A stretch of 64,000 nt of DNA from an uncultured Microbacterium sp. (GTDB lineage Bacteria; Actinomycetota; Actinomycetes; Actinomycetales; Microbacteriaceae). Shown here in pieces: positions 1 to 8,043 of this stretch (the stretch's first letter is position 1; every line of letters begins with the position of its first letter). Both the position numbers and the translations under genes were made by a program. The DNA lies in assembly GCF_900078385.1 (NCBI RefSeq), contig NZ_FLQR01000013.1, positions 20,949 through 84,948 of the forward strand. The letters run 5' to 3'. A model generated the notes under the pieces. That model saw only the letters and a list, made by a program, of their open reading frames with translations. It was not told the DNA's origin and did no database searches.

Positions 1-1055
1 ATCGCCGGGATGATGCCCTCGGTCAGCGACAGGAGGCGCAGGGCGTCCATGGCCTCGGTGTCGGTGGCCGGGATGTACGTGGCGCGGCCGATGTCGGCGA
101 GCCACGCGTGCTCCGGCCCCACGCCCGGGTAGTCCAGGCCCGCGGAGATGGAGTGCGACTCGACGGTCTGGCCGTCCTCGTCCTGCAGGACGTAGGTCTT
201 GGCGCCGTGCAGCACACCGGGTCGGCCGCGCTCGATCGAGGCGGCGTGCCGCGGCGTGTCCACGCCGTCGCCGGCGGCCTCGACGCCGTAGAGCTTGACG
301 CCCTCGTCGTCGAGGAAGGCGTCGAACATGCCGATGGCGTTGGAGCCGCCGCCGACGCACGCGACCACGAGGTCGGGCAGGCGTCCGGTCTCGTCGAGGA
401 GCTGCTGGCGCGCCTCCTCGCTGATCACCTTCTGGAAGTCGCGGACCATCGCGGGGAACGGATGCGGACCTGCGGCGGTGCCGAAGATGTAGTTCGTCGT
501 CTCCACGGATGCCACCCAGTCGCGGTACGCCTCGTTGATGGCGTCCTTGAGCGTCCGCGAGCCGGTCGTGACCGGGATGACCTCGGCGCCGAGCAGGCGC
601 ATGCGGGCGACGTTCAGCGCCTGCCGTTCGGTGTCGACCTCGCCCATGTAGATCGTGCACTCGAAGCCGAACAGGGCGGCGGCGGTGGCCGTCGCGACGC
701 CGTGCTGACCGGCGCCGGTCTCGGCGATGACGCGGGTCTTCCCGAGGCGCTGGGTGAGCAGCGCCTGCCCGAGCACGTTGTTGATCTTGTGCGACCCGGT
801 GTGGTTGAGGTCCTCGCGCTTGAGGAAGATCCGCGCGCCGCCGGCGTGCGCCGCGAAGCGCGGCACCTCGGTGAGCGCGGACGGGCGGCCCGCGTAGCTG
901 TGCAGGAGGCGGCGGAACTCGGCGTCGAACGCGGGGTCGGCCTTCGCCGATTCGTATTCGGCGGTGAGCTCGTCGATCGCGGCGATGAGCGACTCGGGCA
1001 TGAAACGCCCGCCGAACTCGCCGAAGAAGGGTCCGGCGGCTTCTCGCAGACTCAT
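1..1055 (-). CDS. trpB: tryptophan synthase beta chain (3' end outside window)
   Basis: TrpB condenses indole with L-serine to tryptophan on PLP, as the beta subunit of the TrpAB complex. About 351 N-terminal residues are visible; the C-terminus lies beyond the left edge. The PLP-lysine motif HTGSHKINN puts the Schiff-base lysine near residue 90, and the phosphate-binding loop GGGSNAIG follows near residue 230. The ATG at 1055 overlaps the trpC stop as ATGA, so the two are translationally coupled. trpA probably follows beyond the window, but that cannot be seen. Identity is secure from the motifs and the trpC neighbour. Confidence 0.97.
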   Translation of the reverse strand, partial: MSLREAAGPFFGEFGGRFMPESLIAAIDELTAEYESAKADPAFDAEFRRLLHSYAGRPSALTEVPRFAAHAGGARIFLKREDLNHTGSHKINNVLGQALLTQRLGKTRVIAETGAGQHGVATATAAALFGFECTIYMGEVDTERQALNVARMRLLGAEVIPVTTGSRTLKDAINEAYRDWVASVETTNYIFGTAAGPHPFPAMVRDFQKVISEEARQQLLDETGRLPDLVVACVGGGSNAIGMFDAFLDDEGVKLYGVEAAGDGVDTPRHAASIERGRPGVLHGAKTYVLQDEDGQTVESHSISAGLDYPGVGPEHAWLADIGRATYIPATDTEAMDALRLLSLTEGIIPA

Positions 1056-1828
1056 GATCCAGCCTCCAGGAACGCATGCAGGGTCGTGACGGGGTCGTTC
1101 GTGACGAGCGCCTCGCCGATGAGGACGACGTCCGCGCCGGAGGCGCGGTAGTGGGCGACGTCGGCGGGGGTCAGCACCGCCGATTCGGCGATCCGGACGG
1201 CGCCGGCCGGGATGTGCTCGGCGAGGCGGCCGAACAGGTCGCGGTCCAGCTCGAACGTGGAGAGGTTCCGGGCGTTGACGCCGACGAGCTGGGCTCCGAT
1301 GTCGGCGGCGCGCTGCACCTCTTCGAGGGAGTGCGTCTCGACGAGCGGCGTCATGCCCAGCTCGCGGACGAGGCCGTGCAGCTCGGCGAGGAGCGGCTGT
1401 TCGAGGGCCGCGACGATGAGCAGCACGAGGTCGGCACCCGCCGCGCGGGCTTCGAGCACCTGGTACGGCGTCGCGATGAAGTCCTTCCGGAGGACGGGCA
1501 GCGACACGGCCGCCTTGACGGCTTCCAGGTCGGCGAGCGACCCCTTGAAGCGGCGTCCCTCGGTCAGGACGGAGATCGTGGACGCGCCGCCCTGCTCGTA
1601 GCGGGATGCCTGGAGCGCGGGATCGGGGATCGCGGCGAGGTCGCCGCGCGAGGGACTCGCGCGCTTGACCTCCGCGATGATCTTGACGCGGTCGGCGGGC
1701 GCGAGGGCCGCGAGGGCGTCGCGCGCGGACGGCTGGGCGAGGGCGATCTTCTCGACGACGTCGAGCGGCCGGGTGAGCCTGCGCTCTTCGGCATCCTGCA
1801 CCGCGCCGGCCGTCAGGTCGGCGAGCAC
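1052..1828 (-). CDS. trpC: indole-3-glycerol phosphate synthase
   Basis: TrpC closes CdRP to indole-3-glycerol phosphate, the fourth step of the tryptophan branch. The protein has the expected beta/alpha-barrel motifs: [13 protein letters not shown] near the N-terminus with the catalytic lysine, VLRKDFI in the middle, and LVGVNARNL and RIAESAV near the end. I place the start at GTG 1828, one base after the upstream stop, giving 258 residues, the usual family length. An in-frame ATG at 1867 would add 13 residues and overlap the upstream gene by 38 bases, which is less likely. Its stop overlaps the trpB start. Confidence 0.96.
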   Translation of the reverse strand: MLADLTAGAVQDAEERRLTRPLDVVEKIALAQPSARDALAALAPADRVKIIAEVKRASPSRGDLAAIPDPALQASRYEQGGASTISVLTEGRRFKGSLADLEAVKAAVSLPVLRKDFIATPYQVLEARAAGADLVLLIVAALEQPLLAELHGLVRELGMTPLVETHSLEEVQRAADIGAQLVGVNARNLSTFELDRDLFGRLAEHIPAGAVRIAESAVLTPADVAHYRASGADVVLIGEALVTNDPVTTLHAFLEAGS

Positions 1829-1829
1829 G

Positions 1830-2060
1830 TCAGTGCTCTTTCGCGACGTACTTGTCTCCGCCGACACCGTAGCCGGCCTTGGCCAGGCCCCAGCCGACCA
1901 GGAGACCGACGATCAGAAGACCGAACGATGCCCACACGAGCACCGGCATGTCGAGGAAGAAGAAGAGCGTGCCGGCCGTGACCGCGACGAGCATGATCAC
2001 GACGGCCGCCCAGGCAGCCGGGGAGTGTCCGTGGCCGGGGTCGCCGATGTTGTTGCTCAT
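1830..2060 (-). CDS. HGxxPAAW-family small membrane protein
   Basis: A 76-residue protein of unknown function. The N-terminal HGHSPAAW matches the motif that names this actinobacterial family. Two hydrophobic segments follow (about residues 17-36 and 41-58), the second rich in glycine, so it should sit in the cytoplasmic membrane with two passes. A good ribosome-binding site (GAAGGAG) precedes the ATG. In actinobacteria this family is found between the Trp-associated membrane protein and trpC, as here. Co-transcription suggests a link to tryptophan synthesis or transport, but no function is established. Confidence 0.88.
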   Translation of the reverse strand: MSNNIGDPGHGHSPAAWAAVVIMLVAVTAGTLFFFLDMPVLVWASFGLLIVGLLVGWGLAKAGYGVGGDKYVAKEH

Positions 2061-2132
2061 TGTTCTCCTTCGCGTGCGTGGCGGGCGTGCCCGCTCGGCA
2101 AGTCTAGCGGGGCGGTGCGGGGCGTCCGGGCA

Positions 2133-2732
2133 TCACCGTGTCGGGTCATCGCCGCGACTGAGGTCGTCCCAGGAATCGATCGCGTCGTGCGGGCGGGACG
2201 AGCCGGGACGGTCGGCGGCCGGTGCGGCGGCGGTGCGGAAGCGCCGTCCGGAACCGCCCCAGGAGCGGGCCGTCATGAGCGTCAGAACCCCGCCCGCGAC
2301 GATGAGCAGCGCTGTCGCCACCGCGATGTACGGCCAGGGGGTGGTGGTGAGGGATGCCACGAGGGCGCGCACCGTGTCGGTCCCGGTGAGCCCGGTGGCT
2401 TCGGCGATCGTCGAGGTGACCGCGTCGACGGGATGCTCGGCCACGATCCGCCAGGCGCCGGCGAGGAGTCCCACGCCGATCGCGACGGCGAGGACCCCGA
2501 AGACGTAGCGGGTCACCCGGCCGGCGATCGTGAGTGCCAGCCCCAGGGCCAAAGCGGCGAGGCTCAGCGGCGCGAGCAGAGGCAGGGCGGCGGCGCCGGG
2601 GACGTGCAGCGTCTCGCTCGCGCCGCCGCGGAGCGTGACGTCCAGCCACGTCTGGGTCGACGAGATGAGGGCCAGCGCCCCGCCGAGGATGACCGCGAGG
2701 ACGCTCCACAGCCGCGCACGCCGTGCGGTCAC
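2133..2732 (-). CDS. Trp biosynthesis-associated membrane protein
   Basis: A 199-residue membrane protein of the actinobacterial family usually encoded beside trpE/trpC (the Rv1610-type protein; TIGR02234-like). Four hydrophobic helices are visible: about residues 8-26, 47-68, 76-97 and 133-154. A conserved aromatic loop (SSTQTWLDV) follows the first helix, and the C-terminal 40 residues are hydrophilic. The GTG start at 2732 overlaps the hisI stop as GTGA. Its molecular role is unknown. The gene that normally lies directly upstream, trpE, is absent; the protein is fused by overlap to hisI instead. Confidence 0.88.
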   Translation of the reverse strand: MTARRARLWSVLAVILGGALALISSTQTWLDVTLRGGASETLHVPGAAALPLLAPLSLAALALGLALTIAGRVTRYVFGVLAVAIGVGLLAGAWRIVAEHPVDAVTSTIAEATGLTGTDTVRALVASLTTTPWPYIAVATALLIVAGGVLTLMTARSWGGSGRRFRTAAAPAADRPGSSRPHDAIDSWDDLSRGDDPTR

Positions 2733-3085
2733 CGCTCCCCCACGGCCGGGGTGAGGTCGTCGGCGTCGAAGCAGGTGCGGTCGCCGGTGTGGCACGCGGC
2801 GCCGACCTGGTCGACCGTGATGAGCAGGGCATCGCCGTCGCAGTCCAGGCGCGCGCCCTTCACGAACTGCGCGTGACCGGACGTGTCGCCCTTGCGCCAG
2901 TACTCCTGACGGGAGCGGGACCAGAAGGTCACCCGCCCCGAGGTGAGCGTGCGGCGCAGCGCCTCGGCATCCATCCACCCGAGCATGAGCACCTCGCCGG
3001 TGTCGTACTGCTGGATGATGGCGGGCGTCAGGCCCTGCGCGTCGAACGCGACGCGGGCGATCCGCGCCTCGATGTCGTCGGTCAT
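2729..3085 (-). CDS. hisI: phosphoribosyl-AMP cyclohydrolase
   Basis: HisI opens the adenine ring of PR-AMP in histidine synthesis, using zinc. The 118-residue protein carries the family signatures [17 protein letters not shown] and DCDGDALL, and the cysteine ligands in the ACHTGDRTC stretch. It lacks a PR-ATP pyrophosphatase domain, which is supplied separately by hisE upstream, as is usual in actinobacteria. The ATG at 3085 overlaps the hisF stop (ATGA), and its own stop overlaps the Trp-associated membrane protein start. Confidence 0.96.
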   Translation of the reverse strand: MTDDIEARIARVAFDAQGLTPAIIQQYDTGEVLMLGWMDAEALRRTLTSGRVTFWSRSRQEYWRKGDTSGHAQFVKGARLDCDGDALLITVDQVGAACHTGDRTCFDADDLTPAVGER

Positions 3086-3846
3086 CGGCGCACCTCGATC
3101 CCGTCGGCGGCCAACGCGTCCTTGACGTCGCCGATCGTCAGCTGCCCGGAGTGGAACACCGACGCCGCGAGGACGGCATCCGCGCCCGCGTGCACGGCGG
3201 GGGCGAAGTGCGCGGCACTGCCTGCTCCCCCCGACGCGATGACGGGGACGCTGGAGACCTCGCGCATGAGCCGGACGAGCTCGAGGTCGAACCCGTCCTT
3301 CGTGCCGTCGGCGTCGATCGAGTTGACGAGCAGCTCCCCCGCGCCGCGGTCGATGGCCTCGCGCGCCCAGGCGACGGCGTCGAGGGTCGTGAGGGTACGG
3401 CCGCCGTGGGTCGTCACGACGAACCCCGAGGTCGTGCCGGGGGCGCGCTTGACATCGAGGGAGAGCACGAGCACCTGCGCCCCGAAACGGTCGGCGATCT
3501 CGTCGATGAGGTCGGGACGGGCGATCGCGGCGGAGTTCACGCCCACCTTGTCGGCCCCGACGCCGAGCAGCCGCGCGACGTCGTCGGTGGTCCGCACGCC
3601 CCCGCCGACGGTGAGCGGGATGAAGACCTCTTCGGCGGTCCGCCGCACGACGTCGTAGGTCGTGGAGCGGTCGTCGACCGTCGCGGTGACGTCGAGGAAG
3701 GTGAGCTCGTCGGCGCCCTGCTCGTAATACCGGCGGGCGAGCTCGACGGGGTCGCCCATCTCGCGGAGGTTCTCGAAGTTCACGCCCTTGACGACGCGCC
3801 CGTCGGCGACGTCGAGGCACGGGATGACGCGGCAGGCCGGAGACAT
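3082..3846 (-). CDS. hisF: imidazole glycerol phosphate synthase, cyclase subunit
   Basis: HisF receives ammonia from HisH and cyclises PRFAR to imidazole glycerol phosphate and AICAR. The 254-residue barrel begins with [18 protein letters not shown], containing the catalytic aspartate, and carries the second half-barrel motif [14 protein letters not shown] with the second catalytic aspartate. The two phosphate-binding loops (VGGGVRT and ASGGAGS) are intact. It starts one base downstream of the hisG stop. hisH is not in this window, so the glutaminase partner must be encoded elsewhere. Confidence 0.97.
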   Translation of the reverse strand: MSPACRVIPCLDVADGRVVKGVNFENLREMGDPVELARRYYEQGADELTFLDVTATVDDRSTTYDVVRRTAEEVFIPLTVGGGVRTTDDVARLLGVGADKVGVNSAAIARPDLIDEIADRFGAQVLVLSLDVKRAPGTTSGFVVTTHGGRTLTTLDAVAWAREAIDRGAGELLVNSIDADGTKDGFDLELVRLMREVSSVPVIASGGAGSAAHFAPAVHAGADAVLAASVFHSGQLTIGDVKDALAADGIEVRR

Positions 3847-3847
3847 G

Positions 3848-4690
3848 TCAGAGCCGGGCGTTGTGGATCGGGGTGACGAGGATCGCCCGCGCGCCGATCG
3901 CGTACAGCGCGTCCATCACCTGGTTGACGCTCGTGCGCGGGCTCATGACCCGCACCGCGACCCACGCGGGGTCGCGCAGCGGCGAGATCGTGGGCGACTC
4001 GATGCCCGGCGCGATGGCCACGGCATCGTCGACGAGGTCCGCCGGCAGGTCGTAGTCGATCAGGACGTACTGGCGGGCGACCATCACGCCGCGCAGGCGC
4101 CGCAGCAGCGTGTCGGTGCCCTCCGCCTCCGTCGGTGCGCCGATGAGCACGGCCTCGGATTCCAGCAGCACGGGTCCGAAGATCTCCAGGCCCGCCTGCT
4201 TGAGCGTCGTGCCCGTCGAGACGACGTCGGCGACGGCGTCGGCGACCCCCAGCTGCACGGCGGATTCGACCGCGCCGTCCAGCGGAACGAGGTCGACGGC
4301 CACGCCGTGCTCGTCGAGGTAGGCGTCCACGAGCCCCGGGTACGCCGTCGCGACGCGCACGCCGTCGAGGTCGCGGAGGTCGGTGAAGGCGCCGGGAGGG
4401 CCCGCGAAGCGGAAGGTCGAGGCGCCGAAGCCGAGCTTCTCGATCTCCCGCGCACCCGGCATCCGGGCATCCAGGAGCAGGTCGCGGCCGGTGATGCCGA
4501 CGTCCAGGGCGCCGGAGCCGACGTAGGTCGCGATGTCCTTGGGGCGTAGGTAGAAGAACTCGACCTCGTTGACCGGGTCGATGACGTGCAGGTCCTTCGG
4601 GTCGCGGCGGCCGATGTAGCCCGCCTCTCCGAGCATCTCGGCGGCGGTCTCGGCGAGCGAGCCCTTGTTCGGCACAGCGATACGCAGCAT
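3848..4690 (-). CDS. hisG: ATP phosphoribosyltransferase (long form)
   Basis: HisG commits PRPP and ATP to histidine synthesis. At 280 residues it is the long form, with a C-terminal regulatory domain (about 210-280) that normally binds histidine for feedback inhibition, so no HisZ partner is needed. Visible motifs are the N-terminal [10 protein letters not shown], the GITGRDLL region and the PRPP-binding segment [11 protein letters not shown] near residue 160. It lies 42 bases downstream of hisE and directly upstream of hisF, so flux entry and later steps are in one transcript. Confidence 0.97.
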   Translation of the reverse strand: MLRIAVPNKGSLAETAAEMLGEAGYIGRRDPKDLHVIDPVNEVEFFYLRPKDIATYVGSGALDVGITGRDLLLDARMPGAREIEKLGFGASTFRFAGPPGAFTDLRDLDGVRVATAYPGLVDAYLDEHGVAVDLVPLDGAVESAVQLGVADAVADVVSTGTTLKQAGLEIFGPVLLESEAVLIGAPTEAEGTDTLLRRLRGVMVARQYVLIDYDLPADLVDDAVAIAPGIESPTISPLRDPAWVAVRVMSPRTSVNQVMDALYAIGARAILVTPIHNARL

Positions 4691-4732
4691 GTTGCGGGGG
4701 CTTTCGGTTCGGGGTGTACTCGGCGGCGTCGC

Positions 4733-4996
4733 TCAGAGATGTCGGTAGACGTCCTGCAGGCTGAGGCCCTTCGCGAGCATCATCACCTGGAGGTGGTAGA
4801 GCAGCTGCGAGATCTCCTCGGCCGCCTCGTCCGGAGACTGGAACTCCGCCGCCATCCACACCTCGGCGGCCTCTTCGACGATCTTCTTGCCGATCGCGTG
4901 CACGCCGCGGTCGAGCTGGGCGACCGTGCCCGATCCTTCGGGGCGTGCCGCCGCGGTCGCGGTCAGCTCCGCGAACAGATCGTCGAACGTCTTCAC
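4733..4996 (-). CDS. hisE: phosphoribosyl-ATP pyrophosphatase
   Basis: HisE removes pyrophosphate from PR-ATP, the second histidine step. The 87-residue all-helical protein has the metal-binding core [14 protein letters not shown] and [14 protein letters not shown] typical of the MazG/HisE superfamily. The GTG start at 4996 is six bases downstream of a TAGCCT -10 box, so this gene probably opens a leaderless his transcript separate from rpe. It is followed by hisG after 42 bases. Confidence 0.95.
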   Translation of the reverse strand: MKTFDDLFAELTATAAARPEGSGTVAQLDRGVHAIGKKIVEEAAEVWMAAEFQSPDEAAEEISQLLYHLQVMMLAKGLSLQDVYRHL

Positions 4997-5002
4997 CCTG
5001 AC

Positions 5003-5008
5003 AGGCTA
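5003..5008 (-). promoter_or_regulatory. -10 box of leaderless hisE promoter
   Basis: TAGCCT on the minus strand, followed by six bases (GTCAGG) and then the GTG of hisE. The expected +1 falls on the first base of the start codon, so the his transcript would be leaderless. No clear -35 element is seen. This is a motif-based inference. Confidence 0.6.
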
Positions 5009-5045
5009 CCGGCCCGCGGGACGCCCCGGTGGCCGCGTGACGGCG

Positions 5046-5726
5046 TCAGTGGCGGTGATGCGCGGATGCCTCGGCGCGCAGCGCCGCGATCGCCTGGCCG
5101 GGATCGGCCGCGCCGAACACCGCCGATCCGGCGACGAAGGTGTCGGCGCCGGCCTCGGCGGCCTGCGCGATCGTCGACGCGCTGATGCCTCCGTCGACCT
5201 GCAGCCACACCTGCGACCCCCGCGCCCGCGCTTCGTCGGCGAGGCGGGCGAGCTTGGGCATCTGATCGGGCATGAAGCTCTGCCCGCCGAAGCCCGGCTC
5301 GACGGTCATCACGAGGATCTGGTCGAACTCGTCGAGCACGTCGTAGAGCGCCTCGACGGGCGTTGCGGGCTTGACGGCGACGCCCGCGCGGGCACCGATC
5401 TCCCGCAGACGCCGGGCGAGCCGGACGGGATCGGTGGCGGCCTCCAGATGGAAGGTGACCGATGCCGCGCCGAGCTCGGCGTAGCCGGGAGCCCACCGGT
5501 CGGGATCGGCGATCATCAGATGCACGTCGAGGGGCACGGGGCTCGTGGCCTGGATCCGCTCGACCATCTGCGGCCCGAACGTGAGATTCGGGACGAAATG
5601 GTTGTCCATGACGTCGACGTGCACGAAGTCCGCCGCCGCGATGCGCGCGAGGTCGGACTGCATGTTCACGAAGTCGGCGGCGAGGATGCTCGGGTTGATG
5701 CGGATGGCGGCGTCGTCGGAGGGCAC
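5046..5726 (-). CDS. rpe: ribulose-phosphate 3-epimerase
   Basis: Rpe interconverts ribulose 5-phosphate and xylulose 5-phosphate in the pentose phosphate pathway, feeding PRPP and erythrose 4-phosphate to the His, Trp and shikimate genes around it. The 226-residue TIM barrel contains INPSILAADF, FVHVDVMDNHFV and LDVHLMIADP with the metal-binding histidines and catalytic aspartate, then the second catalytic aspartate in WLQVDGGIS. A GATAAT -10 box lies six bases before the GTG start, pointing to leaderless transcription. It lies 24 bases downstream of rsmB and 49 bases upstream of hisE. Confidence 0.96.
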   Translation of the reverse strand: MPSDDAAIRINPSILAADFVNMQSDLARIAAADFVHVDVMDNHFVPNLTFGPQMVERIQATSPVPLDVHLMIADPDRWAPGYAELGAASVTFHLEAATDPVRLARRLREIGARAGVAVKPATPVEALYDVLDEFDQILVMTVEPGFGGQSFMPDQMPKLARLADEARARGSQVWLQVDGGISASTIAQAAEAGADTFVAGSAVFGAADPGQAIAALRAEASAHHRH

Positions 5727-5732
5727 GGCCCC

Positions 5733-5738
5733 ATTATC
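5733..5738 (-). promoter_or_regulatory. -10 box of leaderless rpe promoter
   Basis: GATAAT on the minus strand, six bases (GGGGCC) before the GTG of rpe. It matches the TATAAT consensus in five of six positions and has the spacing expected for a leaderless mRNA. Confidence 0.6.
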
Positions 5739-5750
5739 GCGGGGCCGGCC

Positions 5751-7106
5751 TCAGCGGCGGCGCAGGAGCGTGATCGACATGGCATCCGTGCCGTGGCGGT
5801 GCGGCCACAGCTGGGCACGGCCCGACCCGTCGGCCTGCTCGGGTAGGTCGATCTCCCGTGGGGAGATGGATGCCAGAACGGCCCGCGCGTCGAGCTCCTC
5901 CAGCGCGTCGCCGCGCGAACGCCGGACATCGGCGACGACCGCGGCGGTCTCCGCCAGGTGCGGGGAGCACGTGACGTAGGCGACGATGCCCCCCGGGGCC
6001 AGGGCGTCGACGGCCGCCGTGAGGAGCTCCCGCTGCAGCTCGACGAGCGGGGCGACGTCGGCGGGGCTCTTCCGCCAGCGTGCCTCCGGACGCCGCCGCA
6101 GCGCGCCGAGGCCCGTGCACGGCGCGTCCACGAGGATGCGGTCGTACCGGCCGCGGCCGGCCCGATCCCGGCCGTCCTCCTCCGAGATCGGTACGTCCAG
6201 AGGGACGCCGGACACCGAGTCGCGGACGAGGCGCGCCCGGATGGGCGAGAGCTCGTTGGCCTCCAGGGCCGCGCCCCCCGCGAGCGCCTCGGCGGCGAGG
6301 ACCGCCGTCTTCCCACCCGGCGCGGCGCACAGGTCGAGCCAGCGCTCGCCGCCGCGGATCGGCACGGCGCGGGTCAGGGCGAGCGCCGCGAGCTGCGACC
6401 CCTCGTCCTGCACGCGCACTCGTCCGGCCGCCTGCCGTACGAGCCGCTCGGGGTCTCCCCCGGCCAGGCGGAAGCCGATCGGCGAGTAGGGCGTCGCCTC
6501 AGCGCCGGCCGGCGTGTCGACGAGCCCCGGGAGCGCCGTCATCGTGACACCCGGGGCGGCGTTGTCGGCGGCCAGGAGGTCCTCGAGCTCGTCGGCCCTG
6601 TCCTCGGCGGTCAGCGCGCGGCGGAAGGCCCGGATCACCCAGACCGGGTGCGCGTAGCGCAGTCCCAGGCGCTCGTCGTCCGAGCGCGCCGCCGCCTCGA
6701 TGCGGTCCAGCCACTCCTCGAGCGCCCGCTCCGAGATCCGGCGCAGCACGGCGTTGGCGAAACCGGTCGCCTTGGTGCCCGCGGTGTCCCGCACGAGGTC
6801 GACCGTCTCGTTGACGGCGGCGTGCGTCGCGACCCGCATCGACAGCAGCTGGTGCGCGCCGAGGCGGAGCGCGTCGAGCACGTCGGGGTCGATGGCATCC
6901 GGTCCACGGCCCGCGGCATCCGCGATGATCGCGTCGTACGTCCCCTGCAGGCGCAGCGTTCCGTAGGTGAGCTCGGTCGCGAGCCCCGCGTCCGCGGTGT
7001 CGAGACCGGCGAGCGTGATCTCCCGCGGGAGCAGCAGGTTGGCGTACGCCTCGGACTCGTGGACGGCGCGGAGCGTCTCGTACGCGACCCGGCGGGCGAG
7101 GTTCAC
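5751..7106 (-). CDS. rsmB: 16S rRNA (cytosine-5)-methyltransferase, RsmB/Sun family
   Basis: RsmB methylates C967 of 16S rRNA. The first 140 residues form a NusB-like RNA-binding domain (ARRVAYETLRAV start). The catalytic domain has the SAM motif WLDLCAAPGGKTAVLA near residue 265, the first conserved cysteine in [19 protein letters not shown], and the second, nucleophilic cysteine in AYVTCSPHLAET. The total of 451 residues is normal. The GTG start overlaps the fmt stop (GTGA), so the ribosome and initiator-tRNA modification genes are coupled. Confidence 0.95.
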   Translation of the reverse strand: MNLARRVAYETLRAVHESEAYANLLLPREITLAGLDTADAGLATELTYGTLRLQGTYDAIIADAAGRGPDAIDPDVLDALRLGAHQLLSMRVATHAAVNETVDLVRDTAGTKATGFANAVLRRISERALEEWLDRIEAAARSDDERLGLRYAHPVWVIRAFRRALTAEDRADELEDLLAADNAAPGVTMTALPGLVDTPAGAEATPYSPIGFRLAGGDPERLVRQAAGRVRVQDEGSQLAALALTRAVPIRGGERWLDLCAAPGGKTAVLAAEALAGGAALEANELSPIRARLVRDSVSGVPLDVPISEEDGRDRAGRGRYDRILVDAPCTGLGALRRRPEARWRKSPADVAPLVELQRELLTAAVDALAPGGIVAYVTCSPHLAETAAVVADVRRSRGDALEELDARAVLASISPREIDLPEQADGSGRAQLWPHRHGTDAMSITLLRRR

Positions 7107-8035
7107 GAGCTCACCGCCGTCTCATCGACGCGCGGGTTGTCCGACCGGAGGCCCCGCCACCAGTCCGCGGCCGCCATCGGCCCCTTGCCGGCCGGCTGGA
7201 CGGTGCGAAGCGCCACGGTGCCGTCGTGCGCGCCGACGAGGACGGCGCCGTCGACGAGTGCGAGGCGGCCGGCGGCCAGGTCGGTCTCGGGGCCGCGGAC
7301 GGCCGAGAGGACCTTGAGGCGCTGACCGCCGACGGACGTGTGCGCGCCCGGCTCGGGGGTCGTGCCGCGGAACCGGGCGATCACGGCGTCGGCGGATGCC
7401 GTGAAGTCCAGGGCGCCGTCGGCGATCGTGAGCTTCGGGGCGAGGGTCGGCTCACCGGTCTGCGGGACGGCGCGCGCCGTGCCCGCCGCGATCGCGTCGA
7501 CGACGTCGACCAGCAGGGCGGCGCCCCGCTCGGCGAGGTCCGCGAGCACGTCGCCCGCTGTCGCCTCGGCGGGCACCTCGTAGCTCACGTCGCCGAACAC
7601 GTCGCCGGCGTCGAGCGCCGGGACGAGCTGGAAGACGCTCGCGCCCGTGACGGTCTCGCCCGCCATGAGCGAGCGCTGCACCGGCGCGGCGCCGCGCCAC
7701 GCCGGCAGGAGGGAGAAGTGCAGGTTGATCCAGCCGTGCCGGGGCAGCGAGAGGAGCGGCTCGCGGACCAGTCCGCCGTACGCGACGATGACGCCCAGGT
7801 CGGGTCGGAGGGCCTCGATCGCGGCCGTCGCGGTGGCGTCCAGCCTGTCGGCCTTCACGACGGGGACACCGAGGCCGTCGCCCGCCGTCGCGACCGGCGA
7901 CGGCGTGAGGACGCGCTTGCGCCCGAGCGGCGCGTCGCCGCGCGTGACGACCCCGACGAGCTCGTGCGCGGACGCCGCGACGGCCTGCAGCGAGGGGACG
8001 GCCGGGTGTGGCGTCCCGGCGAAGACGATGCGCAT
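7103..8035 (-). CDS. fmt: methionyl-tRNA formyltransferase
   Basis: Fmt formylates initiator Met-tRNA. The sequence begins MRIVFAGTPHPAVPSL, has the hydrolase-like catalytic region INLHFSLLPAWRGAAPVQ (Asn/His) and the folate-binding-loop region GASVFQLVPALDAGDV, then a C-terminal OB-like domain. I prefer the ATG at 8035 (310 residues), which has AGGAG just upstream. An in-frame GTG at 8047 would overlap the priA stop and add four residues. fmt is followed by rsmB with a four-base overlap. Confidence 0.95.
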   Translation of the reverse strand: MRIVFAGTPHPAVPSLQAVAASAHELVGVVTRGDAPLGRKRVLTPSPVATAGDGLGVPVVKADRLDATATAAIEALRPDLGVIVAYGGLVREPLLSLPRHGWINLHFSLLPAWRGAAPVQRSLMAGETVTGASVFQLVPALDAGDVFGDVSYEVPAEATAGDVLADLAERGAALLVDVVDAIAAGTARAVPQTGEPTLAPKLTIADGALDFTASADAVIARFRGTTPEPGAHTSVGGQRLKVLSAVRGPETDLAAGRLALVDGAVLVGAHDGTVALRTVQPAGKGPMAAADWWRGLRSDNPRVDETAVSS

Positions 8036-8043
8036 GGGACTCC

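Noticed and set aside
1829..1867. ATG at 1867 as trpC start
   Set aside because: It would overlap the HGxxPAAW gene by 38 bases and add residues not seen in the family; GTG 1828 follows the stop by one base.
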